In this document: positions 1 through 8,370 of the stretch, piece after piece
Numbering within the stretch: the stretch's first letter is position 1
How the letters are laid out: each line of letters starts with the position of its first letter
From: Lutispora thermophila DSM 19022
GTDB taxonomy: Bacteria > Bacillota > Clostridia > Lutisporales > Lutisporaceae
Assembly (NCBI RefSeq): GCF_900142105.1
Contig: NZ_FQZS01000018.1
Coordinates: 1 to 64,000, forward strand
DNA: 64,000 nt
Reading direction: 5' to 3'
Translations under genes and position numbers: made by a program
Notes under the pieces: generated by a model
The model's input: the letters and a program-made list of their open reading frames with translations, nothing else
Databases searched by the model: none
What the model was told of the DNA's origin: nothing

Positions 1-334
1 CAACCAATGGAACACAAATGAACCAGCAGAATGCTACCATGCCTGCAAGGCCTGCCAGTGTAATGACGATGACTTTCCATTGTTCAAGAAGTTGTTTGAC
101 GCTGATTATTGTACCCATGTGGGTGATGCAAAGCATGATTGCTATGGTTCCTCCCAGAGGAGCACCTAGACCTGCCAGATCTACTATGTTATTTGGGAAG
201 AATGTCCAATAACCGACTAGAAACAGGCAGGCCGTGACGAAACAAGACGGAATCCATGCCTTTGATTTTGTTCCTATGAACTCACCTATATAGTATGCAA
301 TGGCAAGAACGAGGAACGCTACTATGTTACTCAT
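1..334 (-). CDS. Multi-pass membrane protein, probable transporter (partial, runs off the window)
   Basis: The reading frame starts at an ATG at 334-332, behind a strong AGGAGGGA ribosome site, and runs off the left edge, so only about 111 N-terminal residues are seen. They are very hydrophobic: three or four helices with small-residue and glycine stretches such as GLGAPLGG, and only short loops. The gene lies 46 bases behind the cysteine-desulfidase-like gene on the same strand with no terminator between, so it is probably the second gene of that sigma-54 operon. A transporter for the enzyme's substrate is the natural inference, but I cannot place the family. Confidence 0.65.
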   Translation of the reverse strand, partial: MSNIVAFLVLAIAYYIGEFIGTKSKAWIPSCFVTACLFLVGYWTFFPNNIVDLAGLGAPLGGTIAIMLCITHMGTIISVKQLLEQWKVIVITLAGLAGMVAFCWFICVPLV

Positions 335-380
335 AAAATCCCTCCTATAAATTGATGTTTTTTAGTTGATTTATGTTTTG

Positions 381-1673
381 CTACACACATTTTTGTAGCA
401 TTACATCTAAAATAGTGCTGTCTGTATTGCTCATACCGTCAATGGAAACTTTAGCGAGATTCATTATTGTTTTTTCAGCAGTTTCACCAAGTATTCCATT
501 ATCCGATGGGATATAGATATTTTGCAGGGCCATATTGGAGGCATCTATTGCCGCATCTACTGCCACCGAAACTTTATAAGAGCAGCCCAGCTTTGCCCCG
601 TCGCATATCATTCCGGAAATACCGGCTACCATATTGTTTATGGAACCTTTAATCTGTTCTTTATTTCCGCCCATCATATAGGTCAATCCAGCGGCACTTC
701 CAACGCCTGCTGCAACACCGCAACCGCAAACAGGGGATAAGGTTCCAAGGTAAGCCTTGACAAATATAGTTACCAGATGGCTTAATGTTACGGAGCGAAT
801 TATTTTTTCCTTAGGAATATTCATACCGGAGCCGATGACAGCTATAGGGATAATGGTCACGAGGCCGTGGTTTCCTGAACCGGCACTGCTCATAACCGGA
901 AGCAGATATCCAGACATTCTGGCTTCTGAAGCTGCGGCGGTATAGGCCTTAGCCTTAGAGAAAATGTCGTAAGCTTTGCCGTAAAAGCATTTACCTATTC
1001 CCTTGCCTAAGTCTTCGTTAATGCCAACATTGGCAATTCTCATATTCATATCGATACCGTCTTGAATAAATGCCAAGTTTTCTAAAGGTGTGCTGTTTGC
1101 AAAGTCTATGAGGTCATCAAAAGAAAAATCTTTGATCTTATATTTAATGTCCTTATTATGGGAGTTATTTTCTTCGGTATGTTTTGTTTGGGAAACATCA
1201 CAATTATAAAGAATGACATCATTTTTGCTTTCGAATACGATGTTTGAATGACTGTTCTTTATTATTACGCAAGCCCTATCATTCTCTCCGAAAGCTTCCA
1301 CATTAATATAAAGATTGTCAGCCTTTTCATCCAGACTCAATCTGATTATCTTAGAATCTATTATTTTTATGGCAGCTTTTATGCTTTCATCCGTTACATC
1401 TTTTAGAACTTCCAGTTGATACTTAGATTTTCCGATCACCAGCGAAAGAGCTGCGGCGAAAATTATACCTTTTTCATTGGTCCCAGGTATACCTACTCCC
1501 ATTCCGTTTTTTAAGACATTCTTATCCACTTTGATTTCAAGTTTTTTTACCTCATCATTAAGCAATTCCTTAGCACGAGCTACAGCATAAGCCACAGCGC
1601 CGGGCTCTGTACACCCTAAAGCAGGTTTGACTTGATTCTTAAGGATTTCAATCAGAAGCTTATCATCTTTCAT
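381..1673 (-). CDS. UPF0597 / L-cysteine desulfidase-like (CyuA/YhaM family) iron-sulfur lyase
   Basis: 430-residue cytosolic enzyme of the UPF0597 family, related to the alpha chain of iron-sulfur L-serine dehydratase. Characterised members (CyuA/YhaM, CdsB) split L-cysteine into pyruvate, ammonia and sulfide. The N-terminal GCTEPGAVAYA motif (Cys21) and the C-terminal SPVCGCGVAAGVGSA (Cys316, Cys318) and MICDGAKLGCSYK (Cys357, Cys364) supply likely cluster ligands. The frame is open up to 1721, but GGGAGGT at 1687-1681 sits eight bases before the ATG at 1673. A sigma-54 promoter at 1717-1700 would put the RNA start near 1689, so starts further upstream are excluded. The substrate could be another amino or thiol acid. 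Confidence 0.88.
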   Translation of the reverse strand: MKDDKLLIEILKNQVKPALGCTEPGAVAYAVARAKELLNDEVKKLEIKVDKNVLKNGMGVGIPGTNEKGIIFAAALSLVIGKSKYQLEVLKDVTDESIKAAIKIIDSKIIRLSLDEKADNLYINVEAFGENDRACVIIKNSHSNIVFESKNDVILYNCDVSQTKHTEENNSHNKDIKYKIKDFSFDDLIDFANSTPLENLAFIQDGIDMNMRIANVGINEDLGKGIGKCFYGKAYDIFSKAKAYTAAASEARMSGYLLPVMSSAGSGNHGLVTIIPIAVIGSGMNIPKEKIIRSVTLSHLVTIFVKAYLGTLSPVCGCGVAAGVGSAAGLTYMMGGNKEQIKGSINNMVAGISGMICDGAKLGCSYKVSVAVDAAIDASNMALQNIYIPSDNGILGETAEKTIMNLAKVSIDGMSNTDSTILDVMLQKCV

Positions 1674-1699
1674 ATTCATTACCTCCCGATTATTGAAAA

Positions 1700-1717
1700 T
1701 GCAAGTAACATGCCAAA
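1700..1717 (-). promoter_or_regulatory. Sigma-54 (-24/-12) promoter of the desulfidase operon
   Basis: On the minus strand the sequence reads TTTGGCATGTTACTTGCA. This gives TGGCA and TTGCA with exactly ten bases between the GG and GC doublets, the RpoN spacing. The RNA start would fall near 1689, just before the ribosome site at 1687-1681. The divergent neighbour is a sigma-54 activator, which fits. Confidence 0.88.
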
Positions 1718-1873
1718 GCATCCAGCGAAGTCATGAAAGCTTTGAAACACTTTATTATGTTTATGGTGAAGAGGACATGGGATACTTGATATTGCTGATT
1801 TCAGCATATGACAGTGACATTGCTGCCTTTGCTTTCATATCATTGGCTGATGCGCTTTTACAATTAACTATAT

Positions 1874-1889
1874 TTATCAAATTTGATAA
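1874..1889. promoter_or_regulatory. Upstream activator palindrome 1
   Basis: Perfect 16-bp palindrome TTATCAAATTTGATAA, centred about 180 bp upstream of the -12 element. It shares its half site with the palindrome centred 90 bp further upstream. Enhancer sites for sigma-54 activators usually lie in this range. The cognate protein is inferred to be the product of 2102-3835. Confidence 0.7.
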
Positions 1890-1962
1890 TTAAAGTTCCA
1901 AAATATTAGCAATGGAGCTATAATATGAATTGATGGTGAATATTTATTAAAAAAGATAAGCT

Positions 1963-1980
1963 TTTATCAAACTTGATAAA
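1963..1980. promoter_or_regulatory. Upstream activator palindrome 2
   Basis: Inverted repeat TTTATCAA-AC-TTGATAAA with perfect 8-bp arms, centred about 270 bp upstream of the -12 element of the divergent operon and about 130 bp before the activator start. It could serve both as an enhancer and for autoregulation. Confidence 0.7.
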
Positions 1981-2101
1981 TATATTGAACCAGAGGAAAA
2001 CTAATATTTTGACAAGTATAATTATGTTATAATACTGAATTATGTAATCACATATTTATAATAAGGTTTGCTCTTTATACTCATTGAAAGGAAGTGATGA
2101 A

Positions 2102-3835
2102 ATGAGCGTTTTAAAGAGCATCAAGAATGAACTTCAGCATATTATAGAGGCCATGAATGCGGTAACCAGCATTGATATAACCATTGTGGACGAAAATATG
2201 GAAAGAATTGTAGCTACGGGCATCCTAAAGGAAGGAGTAGGACAAAAGGCCCCCGTTAATTCCGTATTTCATAGCTGTCTTACCACGGGACAGCAGTATT
2301 TCATAGAAACTCCTACAGTGGATTCAATGTGCATTAATTGTACCAATCATTCTAACTGCAGGGAATTGGTGGAGATGTGTATTCCCATTAAGTTTAATGA
2401 TGAGATAATCGGCGTTTTAGGCATGTGTGCCTTTGACAGGCAAGCTCAACAAAATCTTATAAACAACAAGGAAAGCTATATAAGATTCGAAAGTCAGCTT
2501 GGCAATATCATATCCACCATGCTCAGCGAAAAGAAATTCGGAATGATGCTGGAGTACCGTTCTTCTGAGCTATTGACTCTCATAAACTCTCTCAATGAAG
2601 GAATAATCATAATGGATAATAACAATGATGTGATTACCACAAATAAATATATAGTGGAGAAGTTACATTTGAGAAATGAATGTCCCTTTCCGATAAAAAG
2701 CATTTTACCGGCTAAAGTATATGAAAAACTGATATCAAATAACTTCTGCGGTGAAATAGGACCTGTAAATATCAATGGATATGAATTCATCATAAATGCA
2801 AATCCTATACTGATAAAAAATGAGAAGACGGGAATCATATTGGTTTTCTCTGATTTCAAAAAAATGAGGGAGTCTGTATTGAATTCTGCCATCAGCAAAA
2901 ACCTTATAACCTTTGACTATATTTTAGGTGAAAGCGAAGCCTTTGTATATGCCCGCCAGCAGGCAATACAAGTAGCCCAAAGCGATGTTTCGGTAATGCT
3001 CATAGGAGAAACGGGCACAGGTAAGGAGATGTTTGCAAGAGCTATACATGCAGCCAGCCGTAGAAAGAATAATATCTTTTTGCCTATTAACTGCGGTGCC
3101 ATACCGGAAAACCTTATAGAAAGCGAACTCTTCGGATATGAAAAAGGCTCTTTTACCGGTGCCAATGCCACAGGCAAGATTGGAAAGTTTGAGATTTGCA
3201 AAGACGGAACCCTTTTCTTGGATGAGATAGGAGACCTTCCTTATGCTATGCAGGTAAAGTTGCTTCGGGCTTTGGAGGAGAAGGAAATAATCAGAGTTGG
3301 CGGGCATACCCCAATCAAAGTTAACCCGAGAATAATCTCTGCCTGCCATGGTGATCTGAAGGCTATGGTAGAAGAAGGAACCTTCCGGGAAGATCTGTAT
3401 TACAGGCTCAATGTGGTGCCAATATTTATACCTCCGTTAAGAGAGAGAGGATATGATATAATAATATTGTCCAGGTATTTCCTGAAACATTTTTCTCAAG
3501 TTTACAATAAAGATCTAAAAGGCTTTACGGAGGAATGTGAAAACTTTTTGATGAGTTATACTTTTCCGGGTAATATAAGAGAACTTCGTAATCTCATTGA
3601 ATATGCGGTGATTTTTGAAGAAAGCAACCTCGTCGGAACGGAAAACATCAGAAAAAAGCTGGGCCGTACAAAAGAACGAAACAACATGACTTTGGGAGAT
3701 ATGGTAAAAGCCTATGAAAAGAAGATCATAGAAAGCTATCTTCAGCATTCGGGCAATAGCCTGGAGGCCAAGAGAGAAGTAGCCAGACAGTTGGGCATAA
3801 GCATAGCCACTCTTTATAGGAAGTTGGAATCATGA
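2102..3835 (+). CDS. Sigma-54-dependent transcriptional activator
   Basis: 577-residue enhancer-binding protein. The first ~135 residues form a PocR/GAF-like sensor region rich in cysteine (MCINC, NC, EMC, GMC), suited to sensing a thiol, metal or small ligand. A PAS-like region follows at about 165-255. The AAA+ domain is at about 270-510, with Walker A GETGTGKE, the sigma-54 contact loop as GSFTGA (usual GAFTGA) and Walker B FLDEIGD. A Fis-type helix-turn-helix ends the protein (AKREVARQLGISIATLYRKL). The ATG at 2102 follows AAGGAAGTGA; an in-frame TTG at 2084 lacks a ribosome site. It is divergent from the desulfidase operon and very likely activates it. Confidence 0.93.
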   Translation: MSVLKSIKNELQHIIEAMNAVTSIDITIVDENMERIVATGILKEGVGQKAPVNSVFHSCLTTGQQYFIETPTVDSMCINCTNHSNCRELVEMCIPIKFNDEIIGVLGMCAFDRQAQQNLINNKESYIRFESQLGNIISTMLSEKKFGMMLEYRSSELLTLINSLNEGIIIMDNNNDVITTNKYIVEKLHLRNECPFPIKSILPAKVYEKLISNNFCGEIGPVNINGYEFIINANPILIKNEKTGIILVFSDFKKMRESVLNSAISKNLITFDYILGESEAFVYARQQAIQVAQSDVSVMLIGETGTGKEMFARAIHAASRRKNNIFLPINCGAIPENLIESELFGYEKGSFTGANATGKIGKFEICKDGTLFLDEIGDLPYAMQVKLLRALEEKEIIRVGGHTPIKVNPRIISACHGDLKAMVEEGTFREDLYYRLNVVPIFIPPLRERGYDIIILSRYFLKHFSQVYNKDLKGFTEECENFLMSYTFPGNIRELRNLIEYAVIFEESNLVGTENIRKKLGRTKERNNMTLGDMVKAYEKKIIESYLQHSGNSLEAKREVARQLGISIATLYRKLES

Positions 3836-3863
3836 CATTGGGCATCTTCGAGAAACTCGATGG

Positions 3864-3929
3864 AAATATTAATGGGTATGGTCTGTTATGCGGTGTTTAA
3901 AGCAAAATTAACCATACCCATTAATATTT
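3864..3929. terminator. Perfect 19-bp inverted repeat, possible terminator
   Basis: Arms 3864-3882 and 3911-3929 are perfect reverse complements (core ATGGGTATGGT / ACCATACCCAT) around a 28-base loop and are followed by AAATTTTTT. It begins 28 bases after the activator's stop codon. The loop is long for a classical terminator, so a protein-binding palindrome remains possible. Confidence 0.55.
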
Positions 3930-4223
3930 AAATTTTTTGCTGTAATTTATTGATATTTAATTAACCAGATTTTGTACAAACAGAATGAAACAAATTGGAT
4001 TAAATCACCTTGGTAAATCATCAAATAAATACAAAGAATGAGACAGAAAAGTTGAAACTGTGCAGTACTTGTTTCATTTAAATTGGAAAATATATATAAA
4101 AAGCCGAAATTAAATTATAAATTTATGGAAATTATGACATTGATAACTTGTATATAAAATATTCCGTCACCTTATACTATGATTAATCACCTTAATCATT
4201 TTATAAGGAAAGAAGGGATTTAT
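3930..4223. other. AT-rich intergenic region without a recognised gene
   Basis: No open frame with a ribosome site was found. Two short related strings are present, ATTAAATCACCTTGG near 3993 and ATTAATCACCTTAA near 4181. The promoter of the phytase-like gene should lie here, but no convincing -35/-10 pair was picked out. Confidence 0.35.
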
Positions 4224-6722
4224 TTGGATAAAATTTCTAAAAGAATGGTATCATTCTTATTAATATCGATAATGACTATTTCAATGGTATTATTTCCGGA
4301 TACGGCTATTGAAGCTCAAGGCATAGATGAAAAAAAAGAGGTTAATCTTGTGGTAGATTCGCCGGGTAATGTAGATGCATTACCTAAGAATTTTCGCAAA
4401 ACTACAGATTTAAGCATAATAAAAGATAATAAAAGCCTAAATTTAACGGGATTAGATAAATTAAATATTTCAGGCAGCCAGCAATTTTCGATGAAGAATT
4501 TTCCCATGCTCATAGATGCAATTGGTACTTCACTGCCAATAACTGTGGTAGACTTGAGACAAGAATCCCATGGATTTATCAATGAATACTCCGTAAGTTG
4601 GGCAGACGAAAAAAACAGTGCCAATTTGGGCTTGACCAGAGATCAGGTATTGCTGGATGAAGTAAATAAGCTGAACAGCATTAAGTTGAACACACCTATC
4701 AGTTTTTACAATCATCCTAAATTGACCATAACACCCACAAAAGTCCAAAACGAGGATAATCTTGTAAAGTCAAAAGGGTTGTCTTATCTGCGTGTAACTG
4801 TAAGAGACGGAGGAATACCCACCGATGACATGGTTGACTACTTTGTAGATGCCATAAAGGCACAACCGAAAAACGCGTGGCTTCATTTTCACTGCAAGGA
4901 AGGTATTGGAAGGACTACTACCTTTATGGTCATGTATGACATGATGAGAAATTATAAGTCAGCTAGTGCAGATGAAATCATAAAGCGACAGTTGGCTTTG
5001 GCAAATTTTAAGGAAAGTACAACCCAATCCTTCTACAATAAGGAAAGGATAGGTTTCTTGAATCAATTCTATGAATACTGTAAAGCTCATGGAAATAACT
5101 TCGATGTAGAATGGAGTCAATGGAAAAAAGCTGCTGCCAATTCAGCAGCTTTTCCTTTTAAACTGATTTCTGATATATTTTCCAGCTATATGAAGAATCC
5201 GGTATTGCCGAGGAGCTTGTATGTTGTATCTCTGGACTCTATGACACCAAGTGAAAAAGCCATGATTTCAAGCCTGCAGGGTATAGTAAACGGATGTTCC
5301 GTTTCACAGATATACACACTTAGTTCTTCCCATCCTGACTATAAAATATGGTTGGAGGATTTAAGGGATAATTATAATGTTTATTATAAGATAATTTCTG
5401 ATCCCTGGGAATTGATAAGCATTTACAAGGACTATATAAATGGATATATCATATATGGCAGCAAAGTACAAAAAGATCCTTCCATAAACAATGCTTGTTC
5501 TCTTGCTTCGTTAACCAATGCTATAGTTGTGGAAGAATCACTTGAGGATAAAGTGAAGAGCTATGGTATAGAAAAAATGATAGGAGACTGCCGCAATACC
5601 GACGAAAGCTGGGCTTATGAAAATCTGTGGGATAAGGGGCTAAATCACTCCATGGTAATTCAGCTTTCTCCTGACAAAGCAGCTCCATTGAGAGACTATG
5701 CCATTATGACAAAATCGCTTGTATTCTATGAAGACAGTGTAGATGAAACTGATTTGAGAAGCAAAGTATTTTCATCAATGAAAGGAAATGCTGTTTGTTT
5801 GGGATGGGGACCTGATGAGTTCATCAATGTAAGTACGGCTTCAAAATATGGTGTTGCTGTAGTGGCAGCAGATTGGTCATATAATCTGACTACTTTAAGC
5901 GCATTTCCGTTAAAATCTATACCTAAAAAACCATTGCCACCTGTTGTGAAAGAGGATAATGTTCATTATGTGACTTTTCTCATGTCAGATGGAGATAATC
6001 AGCAGTGGAATTTGGGCAATAATTATTCTATTTATAAATGGTTTGGACATCCAAATAGATACAAGCTTAACTTGGGGTGGACCATTAGCCCGTCGCTATA
6101 CTATTTGGCACCCACTGTATTTCAATTATATTATCAAGGCATAAGCAATGAAGAGGCAGATAACAATTTTATCGTATCACCGTCAGGAAACGGATATATT
6201 TTTCCAAGCAAATATGACATAAGGAAACTAGGTTCATATATCAATGTGCTGAATAGCTACATGGAGCGAGTAAACCAAAAGTATGTTGCTATAATAGACG
6301 ACTCTTCCTTGTATGATGTACAACTGTGGGATAAGTTTACTGCAAAACCAAACATAGATGGGATATTCTATCTTGACTATAGCAGGCATGATAAATATAA
6401 GGGAGAAATTTTATGGTCCAATGATAAACCAGTCGTATCCTGCAGGGATTTGCTGTGGAATAACATTACCAGTGAAGATGAACTGGTAAAAAGAATTAAT
6501 GAAAGAGTTAATGCAGGAGAAACAGATATAACAAAAACCAGTGCCTATACTTTCGTTTATGTCCATGTATGGAGTAAAGGCGTCAATAATGTTGAAGAGA
6601 TTGTAAACAGGTTAAAAAAGAATCCCAAAGTAAGAATAGTAACTCCTGAAATGTTCATGGAATTGATAAAGAATAATGTGAGGCATCGGGAACGGTTCTC
6701 GGTGTCTTATTTAAAAACATAG
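4224..6722 (+). CDS. Secreted PTP-like phytase domain fused to a GxGYxYP domain
   Basis: About 832 residues. A signal peptide (basic start, SFLLISIMTISMVLF core) precedes a protein-tyrosine-phosphatase-like inositol phosphatase region at about 40-300. The active-site loop is HCKEGIGRTT (Cys224), matching HCxxGxGR(T/S) of bacterial PTP-like phytases, and the DGGIP stretch before it fits the family. From about 330 to the end comes a GxGYxYP-type region, with SGNGYIFPSK as its signature and a SDGDNQQWN motif. I chose the TTG at 4224, six bases behind GAAGGGA; the ATG at 4179 has no ribosome site. The phosphatase assignment is strong. The C-terminal half is of uncharacterised function, perhaps glycan binding or hydrolysis. 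Confidence 0.8.
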   Translation: MDKISKRMVSFLLISIMTISMVLFPDTAIEAQGIDEKKEVNLVVDSPGNVDALPKNFRKTTDLSIIKDNKSLNLTGLDKLNISGSQQFSMKNFPMLIDAIGTSLPITVVDLRQESHGFINEYSVSWADEKNSANLGLTRDQVLLDEVNKLNSIKLNTPISFYNHPKLTITPTKVQNEDNLVKSKGLSYLRVTVRDGGIPTDDMVDYFVDAIKAQPKNAWLHFHCKEGIGRTTTFMVMYDMMRNYKSASADEIIKRQLALANFKESTTQSFYNKERIGFLNQFYEYCKAHGNNFDVEWSQWKKAAANSAAFPFKLISDIFSSYMKNPVLPRSLYVVSLDSMTPSEKAMISSLQGIVNGCSVSQIYTLSSSHPDYKIWLEDLRDNYNVYYKIISDPWELISIYKDYINGYIIYGSKVQKDPSINNACSLASLTNAIVVEESLEDKVKSYGIEKMIGDCRNTDESWAYENLWDKGLNHSMVIQLSPDKAAPLRDYAIMTKSLVFYEDSVDETDLRSKVFSSMKGNAVCLGWGPDEFINVSTASKYGVAVVAADWSYNLTTLSAFPLKSIPKKPLPPVVKEDNVHYVTFLMSDGDNQQWNLGNNYSIYKWFGHPNRYKLNLGWTISPSLYYLAPTVFQLYYQGISNEEADNNFIVSPSGNGYIFPSKYDIRKLGSYINVLNSYMERVNQKYVAIIDDSSLYDVQLWDKFTAKPNIDGIFYLDYSRHDKYKGEILWSNDKPVVSCRDLLWNNITSEDELVKRINERVNAGETDITKTSAYTFVYVHVWSKGVNNVEEIVNRLKKNPKVRIVTPEMFMELIKNNVRHRERFSVSYLKT
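5126..5153 (+). other. Terminator-like hairpin inside the phytase-fusion gene
   Basis: AAAAGCTGCTG / CAGCAGCTTTT forms a perfect 11-bp stem with the 6-base loop CCAATT, followed by CCTTTT. It lies in the coding sequence just after the phosphatase domain, at the domain junction. A shortened transcript encoding only the phosphatase is conceivable. Confidence 0.45.
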
Positions 6723-6924
6723 AGAGGATTTTTATTTCTGATATATTGGATGTGGGGTAGAGCTACCTTCTTTAGTTCAAAAAAGCTGGGCTTGTTGAGT
6801 ATTACTATGATTATAGTAGGCAAATATAAATATTATTTATGAAAAGTTATGGTTTTGAGAGTTTATTTCAAAGCTGTATAATACCATTGGTGTTTCATAA
6901 AAATAAAGAAAGGGAGTGTTTGGC

Positions 6925-6978
6925 ATGATTAAAATGACAATAACAGCTAAGTTAGCAAGGAGGGTACATATCCTATAG
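6925..6978 (+). CDS. Possible 17-residue leader peptide
   Basis: ATG behind AAAGGGAG (nine-base spacing) opens a frame encoding MIKMTITAKLARRVHIL. Its end overlaps a GGAGGG ... CCCTCC hairpin, and the acetyltransferase gene begins 37 bases after the stop. It may be a leader peptide or the stub of a lost gene. Confidence 0.25.
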   Translation: MIKMTITAKLARRVHIL

Positions 6979-7015
6979 GCCCTCCAAGTAAATTATTGAA
7001 ATTCAGGGGGTAACT

Positions 7016-7576
7016 ATGAGGATTCAAAAAGATAATATTGTAATCAGAAGCGCTATTATTGATGATGCCATTCAATTAAACAAGTGGTGGAATGACGGCA
7101 AGGTTATGGAACATGCAGGTTTTCCAAATGGGTTAGGAGAGCCTATAGAAGATACTATTGAAAACATTAAAAGAAGGACGGACATATTAAACCAGCTTTG
7201 CATTATAGAAATTGACGGTGAAGCTGTAGGTGAGTTGAGCTACAGCATTAAAGGGGATACAGCATATCCTGGATGGAAAATATGCAATTTTAATTATCAG
7301 AATAAAGGGTATGGTCCCAAAATCATCATGATGCTGTTCGAATTTCTTTTTACAGATGAAGCCATTAATTCAAAATGTGAAGTAGAAAAAATTGCTTGGG
7401 ATACCATGCTGGAAAACGAAAGGGCCCAATTTGTCTATGAAAATAAAATTGGAGCCAGGAGAATTGGAATAAGAAAAGACTGTTGGAAGGATCAGAATGG
7501 CAAGTTGAGAACTGTTGTTGACTATGAACTTAGCAGGGAAGAATTCTTTAAGGTTAAAGAAGAAAGATTTGCGTAG
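7016..7576 (+). CDS. GNAT-family N-acetyltransferase
   Basis: 186 residues of the RimJ/SpeG-like branch of the GNAT fold. It opens with IVIRSAIIDDAIQLNKWWND, carries a central IIEIDGEAVGELSY beta-strand motif and a degenerate acetyl-CoA loop around NYQNKGYGPKIIM (usual Q/RxxGxG/A). Such enzymes acetylate amino groups of small molecules or protein N-termini; the substrate cannot be read from sequence. The ATG follows CAGGGGGTAACT. It stands alone between the phytase-like gene and a strong terminator at 7605-7658. It is intact, unlike the second acetyltransferase gene just downstream. Confidence 0.82.
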   Translation: MRIQKDNIVIRSAIIDDAIQLNKWWNDGKVMEHAGFPNGLGEPIEDTIENIKRRTDILNQLCIIEIDGEAVGELSYSIKGDTAYPGWKICNFNYQNKGYGPKIIMMLFEFLFTDEAINSKCEVEKIAWDTMLENERAQFVYENKIGARRIGIRKDCWKDQNGKLRTVVDYELSREEFFKVKEERFA

Positions 7577-7604
7577 CTTGATTTAGTTTAAAATATGTAA
7601 TGAT

Positions 7605-7658
7605 ATTCAAAACAAAGCATTAGGCTTATATACTTAAGCCTAATGCTTTGTTTTGAAT
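7605..7658. terminator. Perfect 24-bp hairpin, bidirectional terminator
   Basis: Arms 7605-7628 and 7635-7658 are perfect reverse complements around the loop TATACT. The distal part of the right arm is T-rich (GCTTTGTTTTG), so transcripts from either side would end in a U-rich tract. Confidence 0.8.
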
Positions 7659-7833
7659 GAGCCTATTTTTAATAGATTCATGTATCTTAGGAATATGTGC
7701 CTTTTATACTGTTATTTACAAAATATGGAAATGAAGTTGGGGAATTAAAGTCATATAAGAATTAAGGGGTGAATAAGGTGGTTAAATTACGAAATCTTCT
7801 TCAAATTGAAGAGTAAATTTGAGGAGGGTAAAA

Positions 7834-8255
7834 ATGAACAAAGTAATTATTAAAGAAGATGTAATACCTGAAATAGACCAATTAGCAGTCTTGTATAACG
7901 ATGCAGGATGGTATACTTATACAAATGATGTAATAAAGCTGAAAAATGCTGTCCAAAATTCGTTAAAAGTGATTACTTCATGGGACAATGAAAAACTGGT
8001 TGGACTCATTCGTGTGGTAGGAGATGTTTTTTTTTCATCGTTTATATACAAGATATTTTGATTTTAGAAGAATACAAAGGACAAGGCATTGGGAGCCGAT
8101 TATTAATGCTGATTCTGGAACGCTATAAAACGGTTCGCCAGATAGTTTTAATGACGGAGCAAACCGAAAAGACAATAAATTTTTATAAGAAAAACGGGAT
8201 GATAAAAGTCGAAGATTACAATTGCGTTGCTTTTGTGAGGTTTAATGGAAATTAG
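7834..8255 (+). pseudogene. GNAT acetyltransferase interrupted by a frameshift in a T9 tract
   Basis: The frame from the ATG at 7834 (behind GAGGAGGG) encodes the N-terminal half of a GNAT protein (LAVLYNDAGWYTYT, WDNEKLVGLIRVVGD). It then hits TTTTTTTTT at 8027-8035 and leaves frame, stopping at 8061. The next frame continues the family sequence (QDILILEEYKGQGIGSRLL, the acetyl-CoA loop) to 8255. Eight Ts instead of nine would restore one 140-residue protein. It may be a pseudogene, a slippery phase-variable tract or a read error. Confidence 0.8.
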
Positions 8256-8370
8256 CAGAAACATGGCTGTATTTTTTTGAAAAATACCTGTCATGACTTT
8301 GAAAATAACAATAAAATAGGCCATGTTTTGAACTAAATAGAAGAGTAATGACAGGTTATACTGAATTTAA

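Noticed and set aside
2009-2033. TTGACA followed by TATAAT as the promoter of the sigma-54 activator gene
   Set aside because: The two boxes are only 13 bp apart, too short for sigma-A; one may belong to another promoter.
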